Positions 26,094 to 35,167 of a stretch of 35,832 bases of DNA are shown one piece after another. This DNA comes from Gammaproteobacteria bacterium (GTDB taxonomy: Bacteria; Pseudomonadota; Gammaproteobacteria; SZUA-229), in contig QIDK01000104.1 of assembly GCA_003228405.1 (NCBI GenBank), positions 1-35,832 of the forward strand, in the 5' to 3' direction. Each line of letters begins with the position of its first letter. Within the stretch, counting starts at the first letter, position 1. The notes below the pieces were generated by a model that had not been told where the DNA came from, did no database searches, and worked only from the letters and a program-made list of their open reading frames with translations. Made by a program: the position numbers and the translations under genes.

Positions 26094-28028
26094 TTATTTA
26101 TTATCGTCTTTTACTTCTTCAAACTCGGCGTCGACTACTTCGTCATCGGCGGCATTGCCAGCGGCAGCCTGTTCACCACCTGCATCCGCAGCACCTTCTT
26201 TCTGTTGCGATTGAGCATAGGCTTTTTCAGCGACCTTGCCCGCCGCTTCAGTGAGTGCAGTAGTTTTAGTTTCGATCTGGGTTTTATCATCACCAGCAAC
26301 GGCTTCTTTCAGTTCAGTGATGGCCGTTTCAATGGCTGTTTTCTCGGCTTCTTCTACCTTGTCACCCAGATCTTTGAGTGATTTTTCAGAGGCATGAATC
26401 AGGTTATCTGCGACGTTTCGTGCATCAACCAGTTCTCTCTGTCTGTGATCTTCTTCCGCATGAGCTTCAGCATCTTTCACCATTTTTTCAACTTCTTCGT
26501 CCGACAGACCTGAAGACGCTTTAATCACGATTGACTGCTCTTTACCGGTGGCTTTATCTTTCGCTGATACATTGAGTATGCCGTTTGCATCAATATCAAA
26601 CGAAACTTCAATTTGGGGTACGCCGCGAGGAGCAGGTGGTATATCCGCCAGATCAAAACGACCCAGTGATTTATTACCCGTTGCCATTTCTCGCTCGCCC
26701 TGAAGCACATGAACCGTAACCGCTGCCTGATTATCATCCGCAGTTGAAAAAACCTGGGATGCATTGGTGGGTATGGTGGTATTTTTTTCAACCAGCTTGG
26801 TCATAACGCCACCCATGGTTTCTATACCCAGTGACAGAGGTGTTACATCCAGCAGCAGGATGTCATTTACATCGCCACCCAGTACACCGCCCTGAATAGA
26901 CGCGCCCATAGCAACGGCTTCATCCGGGTTTACATCTTTTCGTGCTTCTTTGCCAAAGAAGTTTTTAACCGCTTCCTGAACCATTGGCATACGAGTCTGG
27001 CCACCCACAAGAATCACATCGTCAATTTCACCGATGCTTAGACCCGCATCTGCCAATGCTGTTTTGCAGGGCGCAATTGTGCTCTCGACCAGATCTTCAA
27101 CCAGTGACTCAAGCTTGGCGCGAGTCAGTTTCAGATTAAGGTGTTTAGGGCCAGATGCATCTGCCGTAATGTAAGGCAGATTTACGTCGGTTTGCGAGCT
27201 GTTTGATAATTCAATTTTTGCTTTTTCAGCGGCTTCTTTTAAACGCTGCAAAGCCAGTGGATCATTGTGCAGATCCATACCTGTGTCTTTCTTGAATTCA
27301 TCTGACAGATAGTCTATCAGACGCATATCGAAGTCTTCACCGCCGAGAAATGTATCGCCGTTGGTCGCCAGTACTTCAAACTGATGTTCACCGTCAATTT
27401 CGGCAATTTCTATAATGGATACATCGAAAGTACCCCCACCCAGGTCATATACCGCAATGGTAGAGTCGCCCTTGAGTTTTTTATCCATGCCATAAGCCAG
27501 TGCCGCAGCGGTTGGCTCATTAATAATGCGTTTAACTTCCAGACCGGCGATTTTGCCTGCATCTTTGGTTGCCTGGCGCTGTGAATCATTGAAATAAGCC
27601 GGTACGGTGACCACTGCTTCGGTGACTTCTTCACCCAGATATTCTTCAGCGGTTTTCTTCATTTTCTGCAAAATACGTGCTGATACTTCGGGTGGCGCCA
27701 TTTTGTTGCCATGGGCTTCAATCCAGGCATCGCCATTATCCGCTTTAACAATGGTGTAAGGCACAAGTTTGATATCGCGCTGCACCACTTTTTCGTCGAA
27801 ACGACGACCAATAAGACGCTTAACCGCGAACAGGGTATTTGCAGGGTTGGTTACCGCCTGACGTTTGGCAGACTGACCTACCATCACCTCATCACCTTCA
27901 CCGAATGCGACGATAGACGGGGTTGTACGATCGCCTTCTGAGTTTTCAATAATACGCGGTGCGTCACCATCCATAATGGCGACACAGGAGTTAGTTGTAC
28001 CCAGATCGATGCCGATAATTTTAGCCAT
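26094..28028 (-). CDS. dnaK: Chaperone DnaK (Hsp70)
   Basis: 644 residues. The ATPase domain starts [16 protein letters not shown], with [17 protein letters not shown], the phosphate loop [12 protein letters not shown] and [10 protein letters not shown]. The substrate domain begins near [17 protein letters not shown], and the helical lid ends in the acidic [15 protein letters not shown] tail typical of proteobacterial DnaK. ATG 28028 has GGAG six bases upstream. An in-frame TTG four codons earlier overlaps that site and is rejected. A sigma-32-like promoter lies at 28068-28094. Confidence 0.99.
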   Translation of the reverse strand: MAKIIGIDLGTTNSCVAIMDGDAPRIIENSEGDRTTPSIVAFGEGDEVMVGQSAKRQAVTNPANTLFAVKRLIGRRFDEKVVQRDIKLVPYTIVKADNGDAWIEAHGNKMAPPEVSARILQKMKKTAEEYLGEEVTEAVVTVPAYFNDSQRQATKDAGKIAGLEVKRIINEPTAAALAYGMDKKLKGDSTIAVYDLGGGTFDVSIIEIAEIDGEHQFEVLATNGDTFLGGEDFDMRLIDYLSDEFKKDTGMDLHNDPLALQRLKEAAEKAKIELSNSSQTDVNLPYITADASGPKHLNLKLTRAKLESLVEDLVESTIAPCKTALADAGLSIGEIDDVILVGGQTRMPMVQEAVKNFFGKEARKDVNPDEAVAMGASIQGGVLGGDVNDILLLDVTPLSLGIETMGGVMTKLVEKNTTIPTNASQVFSTADDNQAAVTVHVLQGEREMATGNKSLGRFDLADIPPAPRGVPQIEVSFDIDANGILNVSAKDKATGKEQSIVIKASSGLSDEEVEKMVKDAEAHAEEDHRQRELVDARNVADNLIHASEKSLKDLGDKVEEAEKTAIETAITELKEAVAGDDKTQIETKTTALTEAAGKVAEKAYAQSQQKEGAADAGGEQAAAGNAADDEVVDAEFEEVKDDNK

Positions 28029-28067
28029 GTTTTGCTCCAAAAATATAAATTTTTAACTTATCCCCTA

Positions 28068-28094
28068 GATAGGGGCGGGTTTTTATTTTTCAAT
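28068..28094 (-). promoter_or_regulatory. Candidate sigma-32 promoter of dnaK
   Basis: On the minus strand ATTGAAA (28088-28094), 12 bases, then CCCCTATC (28068-28075). This compares with the heat-shock consensus CTTGAAA and CCCCATNT. The -10 lies in a CCCCTA-GA-TAGGGG palindrome (28062-28075). It is a weaker match than the grpE site. Confidence 0.5.
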
Positions 28095-28128
28095 GGTTTA
28101 AGTGTGTTTACTTAGCTTTTATTAACAA

Positions 28129-28250
28129 TCTCCCCCCTGGAAAAAGGGGGTTGAGGGGGATTTATTCCAGATTTAAATCTCCCCCAACCCCTCTTTTTCA
28201 AAGAGGGGAGCAATATTCTCTCCCGGCCCTTCTTTTTCAAAGAGGGGGAT
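28129..28250. repeat. Repeat D cluster, three hairpin units
   Basis: Three successive hairpins: TCCCCCCTGGAAAAAGGGGG (28130-28149); CCCCTCTTTTTCAAAGAGGG with G (about 28188-28208); and CCCTTCTTTTTCAAAGAGGG with GG (about 28227-28248). They end just before the grpE stop, filling the grpE-dnaK spacer on the transcript that leads into dnaK. A fourth unit is at 8752-8790. Confidence 0.75.
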
Positions 28251-28253
28251 GGT

Positions 28254-28862
28254 TTACTCGGCGGCTTTTGACACCATCACCATCGCCGGGCGTACCAGAC
28301 GGTCATTCAATAGATAACCTTTCTGCATTACCGCTATCACCGTATTCGGCTCATGCTCAGCACTGGGCTGCATAGACATGGCCTGGTGGTGGTCTGCATT
28401 AAACTTCTCACCTTCCGGGTTAAGCTCAACCACATTAAATTTTTCAAACACTCCGTTGAGCATGCTCAGCGTCATTTCACTACCTTCACGTAGTTTTTCG
28501 ACACTGGCATTTTCCTGGCCGGCCACTTCTACGCCCATTTCCAGGCTGTCTTTCACCGCCAGCATTTCGGCAATAAATTTCTCTAATGCATATTTATGCG
28601 CGTTTTCCAGGTCTTTCTGCGTTCGCCGGCGGATATTATCCATCTCGGCCTTGGTGCGCAGTAGCTGATCCCAGTTTTCAATGGCTTTCTTTTCAGCCGA
28701 ATCCAGCTTCTCCATCAGCTCTTCTGCTGACAGGGCCTCACCGTGGCTTTCATTAAGCACTTCAAGCGCTTCTTCATCAGCCGTTTCTTCTTCAGGTGAG
28801 ACAACTTCACCTTCTACAGCTGCATCTGGTTGATTCTTATCGAGGATTTCCTCGTTTGGCAT
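28254..28862 (-). CDS. grpE: Nucleotide exchange factor GrpE
   Basis: 202 residues. An acidic disordered N-terminus (about 1-50) precedes a long helix containing DQLLRTKAEMDNIRRRTQKD. The beta domain at the end carries FNADHHQAMSMQPSAEHEPN, TVIAVMQKGYLLNDRLVRPA and MVMVSK, all standard. It releases ADP from DnaK. ATG 28862 has GGAG at eight bases. A near-consensus sigma-32 promoter (28897-28924) lies upstream. Confidence 0.98.
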   Translation of the reverse strand: MPNEEILDKNQPDAAVEGEVVSPEEETADEEALEVLNESHGEALSAEELMEKLDSAEKKAIENWDQLLRTKAEMDNIRRRTQKDLENAHKYALEKFIAEMLAVKDSLEMGVEVAGQENASVEKLREGSEMTLSMLNGVFEKFNVVELNPEGEKFNADHHQAMSMQPSAEHEPNTVIAVMQKGYLLNDRLVRPAMVMVSKAAE

Positions 28863-28896
28863 CTCTAGATCTCCATCATTATTAGGTCTTTAGGGA

Positions 28897-28924
28897 ATAT
28901 GGGGTTATTCATTGGAAATTCAAG
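28897..28924 (-). promoter_or_regulatory. Sigma-32 heat-shock promoter of grpE
   Basis: On the minus strand CTTGAAT (28918-28924), 13 bases, CCCCATAT (28897-28904). This is one change from the consensus CTTGAAA-N13-CCCCATNT at the optimal spacing, 35 bases before the grpE ATG. Confidence 0.82.
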
Positions 28925-28931
28925 GGTCTTT

Positions 28932-29070
28932 AAAAGCAAAAGATAAAGGCATGTTGTCCGCAAATGAACGCAAATTAAATCAAAAACTTTAATTGGCTGT
29001 TGTAATGCGTCGCAGACGCATGAACCGAAAATTTGCGTTTATTTGCGTTCATTTGCGGACAAAACTGCTT
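28932..29070. repeat. Hairpin repeat A, copy 5
   Basis: Left arm TGTCCGCAAATGAACGCAAA (28955-28974), cap ATGCGTCGCAGACGCAT (about 29005-29021), right arm decamers TTTGCGTTTA, TTTGCGTTCA, TTTGCGGAC (about 29032-29060). It touches the hrcA stop and lies upstream of the grpE heat-shock promoter, so it may insulate grpE from hrcA transcription. Confidence 0.82.
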
Positions 29071-30120
29071 TTAAGATTTTTCAGCACCCAGCGCCAGGCT
29101 CAAAAACCGTGCGGTAATATCCACCGCCGTGATCACCTTGCTATATTCCATTCGCGTAGGCCCGATCACCCCCAGCACCCCCAGAATATTATCTCTGCTT
29201 CCATAGGGCACAGAGACTACACTGAACTCATCCAGCCCTTCTATGCCAGCTTCAGAGCCAATAAATACCTGCATATCTTCTGCCTGAATACAGCGATCTA
29301 ACAACCCCAGCATATCCCGTTTACTCTGAAACACCTGAAACAGCTGTTGCAGCTGGTTGGCATTATCAGCCTCATTAAAGCGAATTAAATTAGCCTGACC
29401 CTGTAACCGGTAGCGCTCATTAGCTTCATCGGGCTTCAGCGCCTGATCTGCCAGGCTAACCGCCGCCGCCATTAATTTATCGACCTGTGTGCGGGCATTC
29501 TGCATTTCCTTTACCAGCAATGCGCGAATCTGAAAAATATCCTTGCCCATAAAATGCTGGTTCAGGTAATTGGATATTTTAACCAGTTCATCCTGGGTGT
29601 AGTCTTTTTCCACATGCACAATTCGGTTTTGCACATCACGTTCATTGACCACCAGAATGGCAAGTATTTTTTTATCCGGCAGGGGCAAAAATTCAATACG
29701 GCGTAAGTTAAGCTGGCCACTTTTAGGCAGGGTGACAACCCCTGCCATCTGGGTAATATCAGACAACAGGCTATTCGCCATGTTAATCAGGGTGTCTTTA
29801 TCCTGATCTGCATTGAGTTGCTGCTGTAATTTTTCCTTAATCGCGACTTCTATGGGGCTGAATTCGAGCATGGAATCTACATACATGCGAAAGCCCATAT
29901 TGGTGGGTACACGACCGGCTGAGGTATGGGGTGCGGAAACCAGCCCCATGGAATCTAAATTAGCCATTACATTACGAATGGTGGCAGTAGAGATATTTAA
30001 ACCGGCGGTTTCTGCCAGGGTTTTTGAGCCCACCGGCGTTCCCTCTTCAACATAGCAGTTGATCAGGGTTTTTAATAAATATTGAGAGCGCTCGTTAAGC
30101 GTGGCTGATTTTTTTGGCAT
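29071..30120 (-). CDS. hrcA: Heat-inducible transcription repressor HrcA
   Basis: 349 residues. The N-terminal winged helix (about 1-85) contains GTPVGSKTLAETAGLNIST and ATIRNVMANLDSMGLVSAPH. The rest is GAF-like, with GRVPTNMGFRMYVDSML and the C-terminal LGVIGPTRMEYSKVITAVD. HrcA binds the CIRCE operator and needs GroEL for activity. Upstream of grpE-dnaK-dnaJ as in many bacteria. I found no CIRCE palindrome in the window, so its targets (for instance groESL) must be elsewhere. Confidence 0.97.
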   Translation of the reverse strand: MPKKSATLNERSQYLLKTLINCYVEEGTPVGSKTLAETAGLNISTATIRNVMANLDSMGLVSAPHTSAGRVPTNMGFRMYVDSMLEFSPIEVAIKEKLQQQLNADQDKDTLINMANSLLSDITQMAGVVTLPKSGQLNLRRIEFLPLPDKKILAILVVNERDVQNRIVHVEKDYTQDELVKISNYLNQHFMGKDIFQIRALLVKEMQNARTQVDKLMAAAVSLADQALKPDEANERYRLQGQANLIRFNEADNANQLQQLFQVFQSKRDMLGLLDRCIQAEDMQVFIGSEAGIEGLDEFSVVSVPYGSRDNILGVLGVIGPTRMEYSKVITAVDITARFLSLALGAEKS

Positions 30121-30134
30121 TGATATTGTTTATA

Positions 30135-30210
30135 GTAGGGTAGATCACAACGAAGCAGATCCACCGATAGCCGATAAAATAATGGATCCGCTTCGCCTGA
30201 TCCACCCCGC
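30135..30210. repeat. Dispersed palindromic repeat H (GGATCCGCTTCG type)
   Basis: GTAGGGTAGATCACAACGAA and GCAGATCCACC pair imperfectly with GGATCCGCTTCGCCTGATCC and ACC. Two nested GATCCACC words occur on the same strand. It nearly fills the hrcA-lolD spacer; only one copy is in the window. Confidence 0.55.
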
Positions 30211-30212
30211 GT

Positions 30213-30947
30213 TTATATTGCTTTCAACTGTCCATTTTCAATGGCATAAATGGTATCCATCTTTTTAGCAAACTCCATATCATGGGTCACCACAATCAGA
30301 CTGGTGCCAAATTCTTTATTTAAACGTAGCATCACCTGCACCACCTGCTCTGCGGTCGCCTTATCCAGGTTACCGGTAGGCTCATCGGCACAAATGCATC
30401 TCGGCTCGTTAATTACCGCACGGGCAATCGCCGCACGCTGACGTTCACCGCCGGAAAGCTCTGAGGGCTTATGCAGCAAACGCTGTGTCATACCCACTTT
30501 ATCAAGTAACATCGCTGCTTTATTTAAGGCCTGAGATGGGCTGATGCCACGCACTAATGCAGGCATGGCGACATTTTCCTGTGCGCTGAACTCAGCTAAC
30601 AGATGATGAAACTGGTACACAAACCCCAGGTAATTATTACGTACCCGGCAGCGTTCTTTCTCTGACATGCGCACCAGGTCTTTTTCATCAACAAACACCT
30701 GGCCTGAAGTAGGCGAATCCAGCCCGCCTAATAAATGCAACAAAGTGCTTTTACCGGAACCGGAGGCACCCACTATGGCTATTTTTTCACCCGCTTTTAC
30801 CGTCAGATTAATATTTTTTAAAACTTCCAGTTGATTGCCACCGCCTTCACTAAAAGATTTACAGATATCCACGGCTTCCATCACAATCGGGTCTCCGGTG
30901 CCAGCAGGGAATATCTGTGAGTCTGAAAAACTGTCCAGATAATTCAT
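30213..30947 (-). CDS. lolD: Lipoprotein-releasing ABC transporter ATP-binding protein
   Basis: 244 residues. Walker A GASGSGKST (about 58-66), signature LSGGERQR, Walker B CICADEPTGNLDKAT and the switch His in VTHDMEF. It powers release of outer-membrane lipoproteins from the inner membrane to LolA. Its ATG overlaps the stop of the lolC-type gene by one base (TAATG), so the two are coupled. The N-terminus is about 20 residues longer than typical, with a non-conserved NYLDSFSDSQIFPAG; an internal start such as Met23 (VMEAVD) is possible. Confidence 0.95.
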   Translation of the reverse strand: MNYLDSFSDSQIFPAGTGDPIVMEAVDICKSFSEGGGNQLEVLKNINLTVKAGEKIAIVGASGSGKSTLLHLLGGLDSPTSGQVFVDEKDLVRMSEKERCRVRNNYLGFVYQFHHLLAEFSAQENVAMPALVRGISPSQALNKAAMLLDKVGMTQRLLHKPSELSGGERQRAAIARAVINEPRCICADEPTGNLDKATAEQVVQVMLRLNKEFGTSLIVVTHDMEFAKKMDTIYAIENGQLKAI

Positions 30948-32194
30948 TACTCGTACCTCAGAGCATCAGCCGGTTGAATTCGGGCTGCACGCCAGGCCGG
31001 GTAAATGGTGGCCAGCACAGACAGAGAAAATGCAGATATGGTATAGATTAATACATCGGAGGCTCGCAGGTCTGATTTAATATCGGTGATGTAATACACA
31101 TCTGCGGGCAGAAATTTAGTTTGAAACAGCATTTCAAAGAAGGCCACTATCTCCCCCACATTAACCGCAACCGGCACACCGATGGCGACTCCTAATAATG
31201 TACCCACTAAGCCAATGACCACACCCTGCACTATAAATACCCACATTAAGCTATTCGGTGTCATGCCGATGGTACGCAAAATAGCAATATCTGCCTGCTT
31301 GTCATTTACCGTCATTACCAGAGTCGAAATAATATTAAAGGCGGCCACGGCAACTATGAGCAGCAATATAATAAACATCACCACTTTTTCAGTTTTTAAG
31401 GCCTTAAATAAATTACTGTGCATTTTAGTCCAGTCGCGCACCCAGTAATCTTCACCAATCGTGTTTTCCAGCTCGCGGGTGACTTTATAGGCATTAAACA
31501 TATCATCCAGCTTAAGCCGAACACCCTCTACTTTTTCACCCAGACTAAATAATTTCTGTGCATCTTTAATATGTATAAAGGCCATAGAACGATCATACTG
31601 GTGCATACCCACTTCAAATACACCGACGACCGTAAAGCGTCTTAAGCGAGGCATTACACCCACTGGAGTCACATTTGCCTGGGGTGTAATCAGGGTGATT
31701 TTTTCACCCTCAAATACCCCCATGGCGTTGGCCAGTTCACGGCCTAAAACGATACCATAACGGCCGGCTTTTAAATCGGACAGTTTGCCGGAGACCATTT
31801 TCTGATCGATTTCAGAAACACCTGGCTCCTGCTCGGGCAGCACACCGCGAATAATGGCTCCGCTCACCCGGTTGCGATTACTTAACATGGCTTCATTCTG
31901 GGTAAAGGGTGCGGACGCAATAACATTGGGATGCAGGGCTACTTTTGCCTGAATCGATTGCCAGTCACTGAGTTTGCCATCCTGACCTGACACGGTAGCA
32001 TGGGCAGTCATACCTAATGTACGATCTCGTAATTCCTTGCCAAAGCCATTCATTACAGACAGCACCACTATTAGAGCCGCCACTCCCAGGGCTATGCCCA
32101 GCATGGAAATCAGCGCAATAAATGACACAAAACCATTTCGGCGTTTGGCACGAGTGTATCTCAGGCCGATATAGAGCTCTTTCGGTCTAAACAT
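30947..32194 (-). CDS. lolC: Lipoprotein-releasing ABC transporter permease, LolC/LolE family
   Basis: 415 residues. TM1 near 22-46 follows the typical start PKELYIGLRYTRAKRRNGF, with SMLGIALGVAALIVVLSVMN. A large periplasmic domain (about 47-270) and three further TM segments in the last 150 residues follow, including DIAILRTIGMTPNSLMWVF and the family ending YPAWRAARIQPADALRYE. Only one permease is encoded with lolD: hrcA follows directly, so either lolE is elsewhere or this is a LolF-type single permease. Assignment to LolC versus LolE/LolF is not certain. Confidence 0.92.
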   Translation of the reverse strand: MFRPKELYIGLRYTRAKRRNGFVSFIALISMLGIALGVAALIVVLSVMNGFGKELRDRTLGMTAHATVSGQDGKLSDWQSIQAKVALHPNVIASAPFTQNEAMLSNRNRVSGAIIRGVLPEQEPGVSEIDQKMVSGKLSDLKAGRYGIVLGRELANAMGVFEGEKITLITPQANVTPVGVMPRLRRFTVVGVFEVGMHQYDRSMAFIHIKDAQKLFSLGEKVEGVRLKLDDMFNAYKVTRELENTIGEDYWVRDWTKMHSNLFKALKTEKVVMFIILLLIVAVAAFNIISTLVMTVNDKQADIAILRTIGMTPNSLMWVFIVQGVVIGLVGTLLGVAIGVPVAVNVGEIVAFFEMLFQTKFLPADVYYITDIKSDLRASDVLIYTISAFSLSVLATIYPAWRAARIQPADALRYE

Positions 32195-32213
32195 ATCTGA
32201 AGGGGTTCTTCTT

Positions 32214-32234
32214 TGTTAATTGTTAATTGTTAAT
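32214..32234. repeat. Three TGTTAAT heptamers upstream of lolC
   Basis: TGTTAAT is repeated exactly three times head to tail between sfsA and the lolC-type gene. It has the same unit length as the arms of repeat C and may be the remains of a similar hairpin. Confidence 0.65.
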
Positions 32235-32235
32235 T

Positions 32236-32946
32236 TTAATCCTGAAAGGCAAACGCTATAGCCCTGTCAATCGACATCCCATCTGGCTCAATGCTCGCCC
32301 TGTACGCAAGTATCTCTACCCCTTCCTTAACGGCTTCCCTTAAAAGTCGTCCATACTCGGCATCAATCAAATCCGCCGGCGCGACAAGGTTAACATCAGT
32401 GCGCATGATTATAAACAGCAATACGGCTCGATAACCGGATTTAACCTGTAGAATTAGCTCTCGCAGATGTTTCTGCCCACGTTTGCTAACCGCATCGGGG
32501 AATAGAGCCACGCCATCCTGCAGGCTTAAGGTAACGTGTTTTACTTCAACATAGGCCAGTTGCTCTGCATAACTCAATACAAAATCTACCCGGCTTTTCT
32601 CATTTCCATAGGGAACTTCACTACGACAGGTATCAAAGCCTGCAAGTTCCGTGATCTGATTTTGCAACAGAGCCTCATGCGCCAGCTTATTCGTCAGGCC
32701 CGTATTAATACAGGCCAGCACATCCGCTTTCACTTCTACCAGCTGCCAGCTATGGGGATATTTACGCAGGGGATTATCCGACACGCTTAACCAGACATTG
32801 GCTCCTGCGGGCGCACAGCCCGTCATGGCGCCTGTATTAGCGCAATGGGCGGTAATTTCTGTGCCATCATCTAAAACAATATCGGCAAGAAAGCGTTTGT
32901 AACGTTTTATGAGTTTGCCTTTGATTAGAGGCGGGCTGAAATTCAT
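32236..32946 (-). CDS. sfsA: SfsA-family DNA/RNA nuclease-like protein
   Basis: 236 residues. The N-terminal OB-like part carries LIKGKLIKRYKRFLADIVLDD with HCANTGAMTGC. The nuclease-like core has SRVDFVLSY...YVEVKHVTL (D...ExK) and FPDAVSKRGQKHLREL. SfsA was first described as a sugar fermentation stimulation protein; its exact role is unsettled, and the D-ExK core suggests nucleic-acid cleavage or binding. Length and motif order match the family. Apparently monocistronic. Confidence 0.94.
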   Translation of the reverse strand: MNFSPPLIKGKLIKRYKRFLADIVLDDGTEITAHCANTGAMTGCAPAGANVWLSVSDNPLRKYPHSWQLVEVKADVLACINTGLTNKLAHEALLQNQITELAGFDTCRSEVPYGNEKSRVDFVLSYAEQLAYVEVKHVTLSLQDGVALFPDAVSKRGQKHLRELILQVKSGYRAVLLFIIMRTDVNLVAPADLIDAEYGRLLREAVKEGVEILAYRASIEPDGMSIDRAIAFAFQD

Positions 32947-33050
32947 TTATTTCTCAAAAATATTTATTATCCTGCCATTTTACAGAATATATCTGCACAT
33001 ATTCCGCAAACTTTTGAATGTGTTTTTTAGCGTGGGTGAGATACAGATAT

Positions 33051-33890
33051 TTAGTAAACCTGAGACAGATCAAGCGCTTTAATACAGGCTGCAGTATGTT
33101 GACTAACTGTTTGGTTATACGCTTTTTGTAGCGAAGCTAAAACCACATTATCCGCTTCACCCGTAAGCTCATTCATAAATACTTTTTTAGCCTCGGTTGC
33201 CAGTACCAGAACATTATCGTACAAACCATGACAGTACCCGGCCAAATAACCCTTTCCATAAAAAACATCATTTTCATCCGCCGTAATTTCAAGCCCTTCA
33301 ACTGACATGTGTTTAAGTACAGACAACCAGGAATCTATTAGCGGCCGCCATTTATCACTTTTAACTGAAGTTGTGCCCAGGTTAAATACCGGCAGCTCAG
33401 TTCGTTTATGGCGACGGTAATTATAGGAATGACTGTCATAAACAATGCACTGCCCAAAATCTTCAAGCAGCGCCTCAACTACGGCTGAAACAATACGGTA
33501 AAATTGCGCATGTTTTCCTTTACTGGTTGCAATAGCCTGTTTACTTAACGGGTTTTCCCATACATCTTTTCCCCAGGCAGTTGTATATACACAATTATCT
33601 GTATTGCGATTCAGGTCATATTCGTAGCGTGAATCATGGCCGATTAATGTAATCGCCTGCTGCTCAATAAAACTGCCTGTATAGGGGTCTTCCTCATAAT
33701 ATCGCTCTGCCTGAGTTAGCAGGCAATTATCCTTTAACTCATCCCGCAGATTACTACCATTATGAATTGCAGCACACATGGCGGGCAGGTATTTTTCAAT
33801 TTTCAGCGTAAAACCCCCGCTTTCTGTAGTCGTAATAAAGGTTTCACGCTGGTTAATTTTTTTAATAATTTCCTGCTCAGACAGTATCAT
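33051..33890 (-). CDS. N-formylglutamate amidohydrolase family protein
   Basis: 279 residues. Family features are the early AIHNGS (metal His), HDSRYEYDLNRNTDNCVY, the central YDSHSYNYRR and the later LGTTSV, as in the zinc-dependent N-formylglutamate amidohydrolase/HutG-like superfamily (PF05013). Members cleave N-formyl-L-glutamate or related N-acyl amino acids. No hut genes are adjacent, so a histidine-degradation role is not supported. I use ATG 33890 because GGAG lies nine bases upstream; the earlier TTG adds seven residues over that site. It diverges from the DUF481 gene. Confidence 0.8.
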   Translation of the reverse strand: MILSEQEIIKKINQRETFITTTESGGFTLKIEKYLPAMCAAIHNGSNLRDELKDNCLLTQAERYYEEDPYTGSFIEQQAITLIGHDSRYEYDLNRNTDNCVYTTAWGKDVWENPLSKQAIATSKGKHAQFYRIVSAVVEALLEDFGQCIVYDSHSYNYRRHKRTELPVFNLGTTSVKSDKWRPLIDSWLSVLKHMSVEGLEITADENDVFYGKGYLAGYCHGLYDNVLVLATEAKKVFMNELTGEADNVVLASLQKAYNQTVSQHTAACIKALDLSQVY

Positions 33891-34032
33891 TATGGCTAAC
33901 TCCTGTAGCACAGATAGCGTTACACACTAATTATCTAAGAATCAATGCTCTTATATTGAATTTACGACTTCTACAGCATATTATATGCAGTTAATCTGCC
34001 CACCTCTATAAAAATTAGTAAAAATAATTAAT

Positions 34033-35130
34033 ATGCTGTTTCCATCTCTACCCATACGCATTTTCGCCCTGACTATCTTTATCTCATGTTTCACTTTTAC
34101 AGAAGCAGATAATTCCAACTGGACACCGAATGCAGTTGAATTTGACTGGGTGCAACTCACCTCAGGGGAATGGCTGAAAGGTAAAATAAAATCCATGTAC
34201 AATGAGGTGCTTGAGTTCGATAGTGACAAACTCAAGCTGCAATCCATAAAACTGAACGATGTGAAATATCTGCAAAGCTTTAAGTCCTGCCATATTAGTA
34301 TTGAAAATATTGGCCCTGTCCATGGAAAACTGAATATTGTAAATGAAATAATTACCGTTACCGAGGGAGACAATATTAGAAAATTTAAACGCACTGAACT
34401 CATTTCATTTACTCCCGCCGGAAGCCGTGAAATTGACCTATGGGCTATCAAATTATCCATGGGCTTTGATATTAAAAAAGGCAATACCGATCAGATCGAT
34501 TTTAATACCCAGTTTTCTGCCAAACGCCGCACTGCAGAATCACGATTTACAACTAATTATACCGGCAACTTTTCACAGACCGATGCAGTGTCAGGCAGCC
34601 CTGAAGAAACCATAAATAATCAGCGCATAAATTTCTCTTTAGATAAATATGTAACCCGATATTTTTTCTATACCCCTATTTTTGGTGAATATTTCGAAGA
34701 CAAATTTCAGAATATTGAGCAACGAACTACATTAGGTGTGGGTATAGGTTATACCCTGATAGATACAGATGACATGGACTGGAATATATCTGGCGGCCCC
34801 TCCTACCTTTCAACAACCTATGTCTCAGTTCTACCGGGTGAAAACATTAAGGCAGACTCAGCCTCACTTGCTCTAAACACATATTTTGAAGCAGAAATAA
34901 ATAACAGAGTAGATTTTATATTTAAATACAATATTCAGCTTTCAAGCAAGGAGTCTGGAGGCTACTCACACGATATGACCGCTACATTTGAAACTGAATT
35001 AACCGGCGACCTTGATTTTGATGTTTCTTTTATCTGGCGTCGAATCAATAACGCTGCTGTTGATGACCAGGGTATAGCCCCTGAAGCCGATGACCTGAAT
35101 TTTATATTAGGCATTAGCTATACATATTAA
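34033..35130 (+). CDS. DUF481-family outer-membrane beta-barrel protein
   Basis: 365 residues. The Sec signal peptide is about 1-25 (hydrophobic IFALTIFISCFTFTEA). A small N-terminal beta domain contains DWVQLTSGEWLKGKIKSMYN. From about 135 on, alternating amphipathic strands form a barrel, including GFDIKKGNTDQIDFNTQ, and the chain ends ISYTY with the terminal aromatic typical of Bam-inserted proteins. This layout fits DUF481 (YdiY-like) proteins of unknown function. The ribosome site is weak. It stands alone between the amidohydrolase and soxB. Confidence 0.85.
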   Translation: MLFPSLPIRIFALTIFISCFTFTEADNSNWTPNAVEFDWVQLTSGEWLKGKIKSMYNEVLEFDSDKLKLQSIKLNDVKYLQSFKSCHISIENIGPVHGKLNIVNEIITVTEGDNIRKFKRTELISFTPAGSREIDLWAIKLSMGFDIKKGNTDQIDFNTQFSAKRRTAESRFTTNYTGNFSQTDAVSGSPEETINNQRINFSLDKYVTRYFFYTPIFGEYFEDKFQNIEQRTTLGVGIGYTLIDTDDMDWNISGGPSYLSTTYVSVLPGENIKADSASLALNTYFEAEINNRVDFIFKYNIQLSSKESGGYSHDMTATFETELTGDLDFDVSFIWRRINNAAVDDQGIAPEADDLNFILGISYTY

Positions 35131-35167
35131 CGCTACTATTTAACCAGTGAAACTGATTCATAATATG

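Noticed and set aside
28151-28375. 74-codon plus-strand ORF over the repeat D cluster
   Set aside because: It is made of the three hairpin units plus the antisense of grpE.
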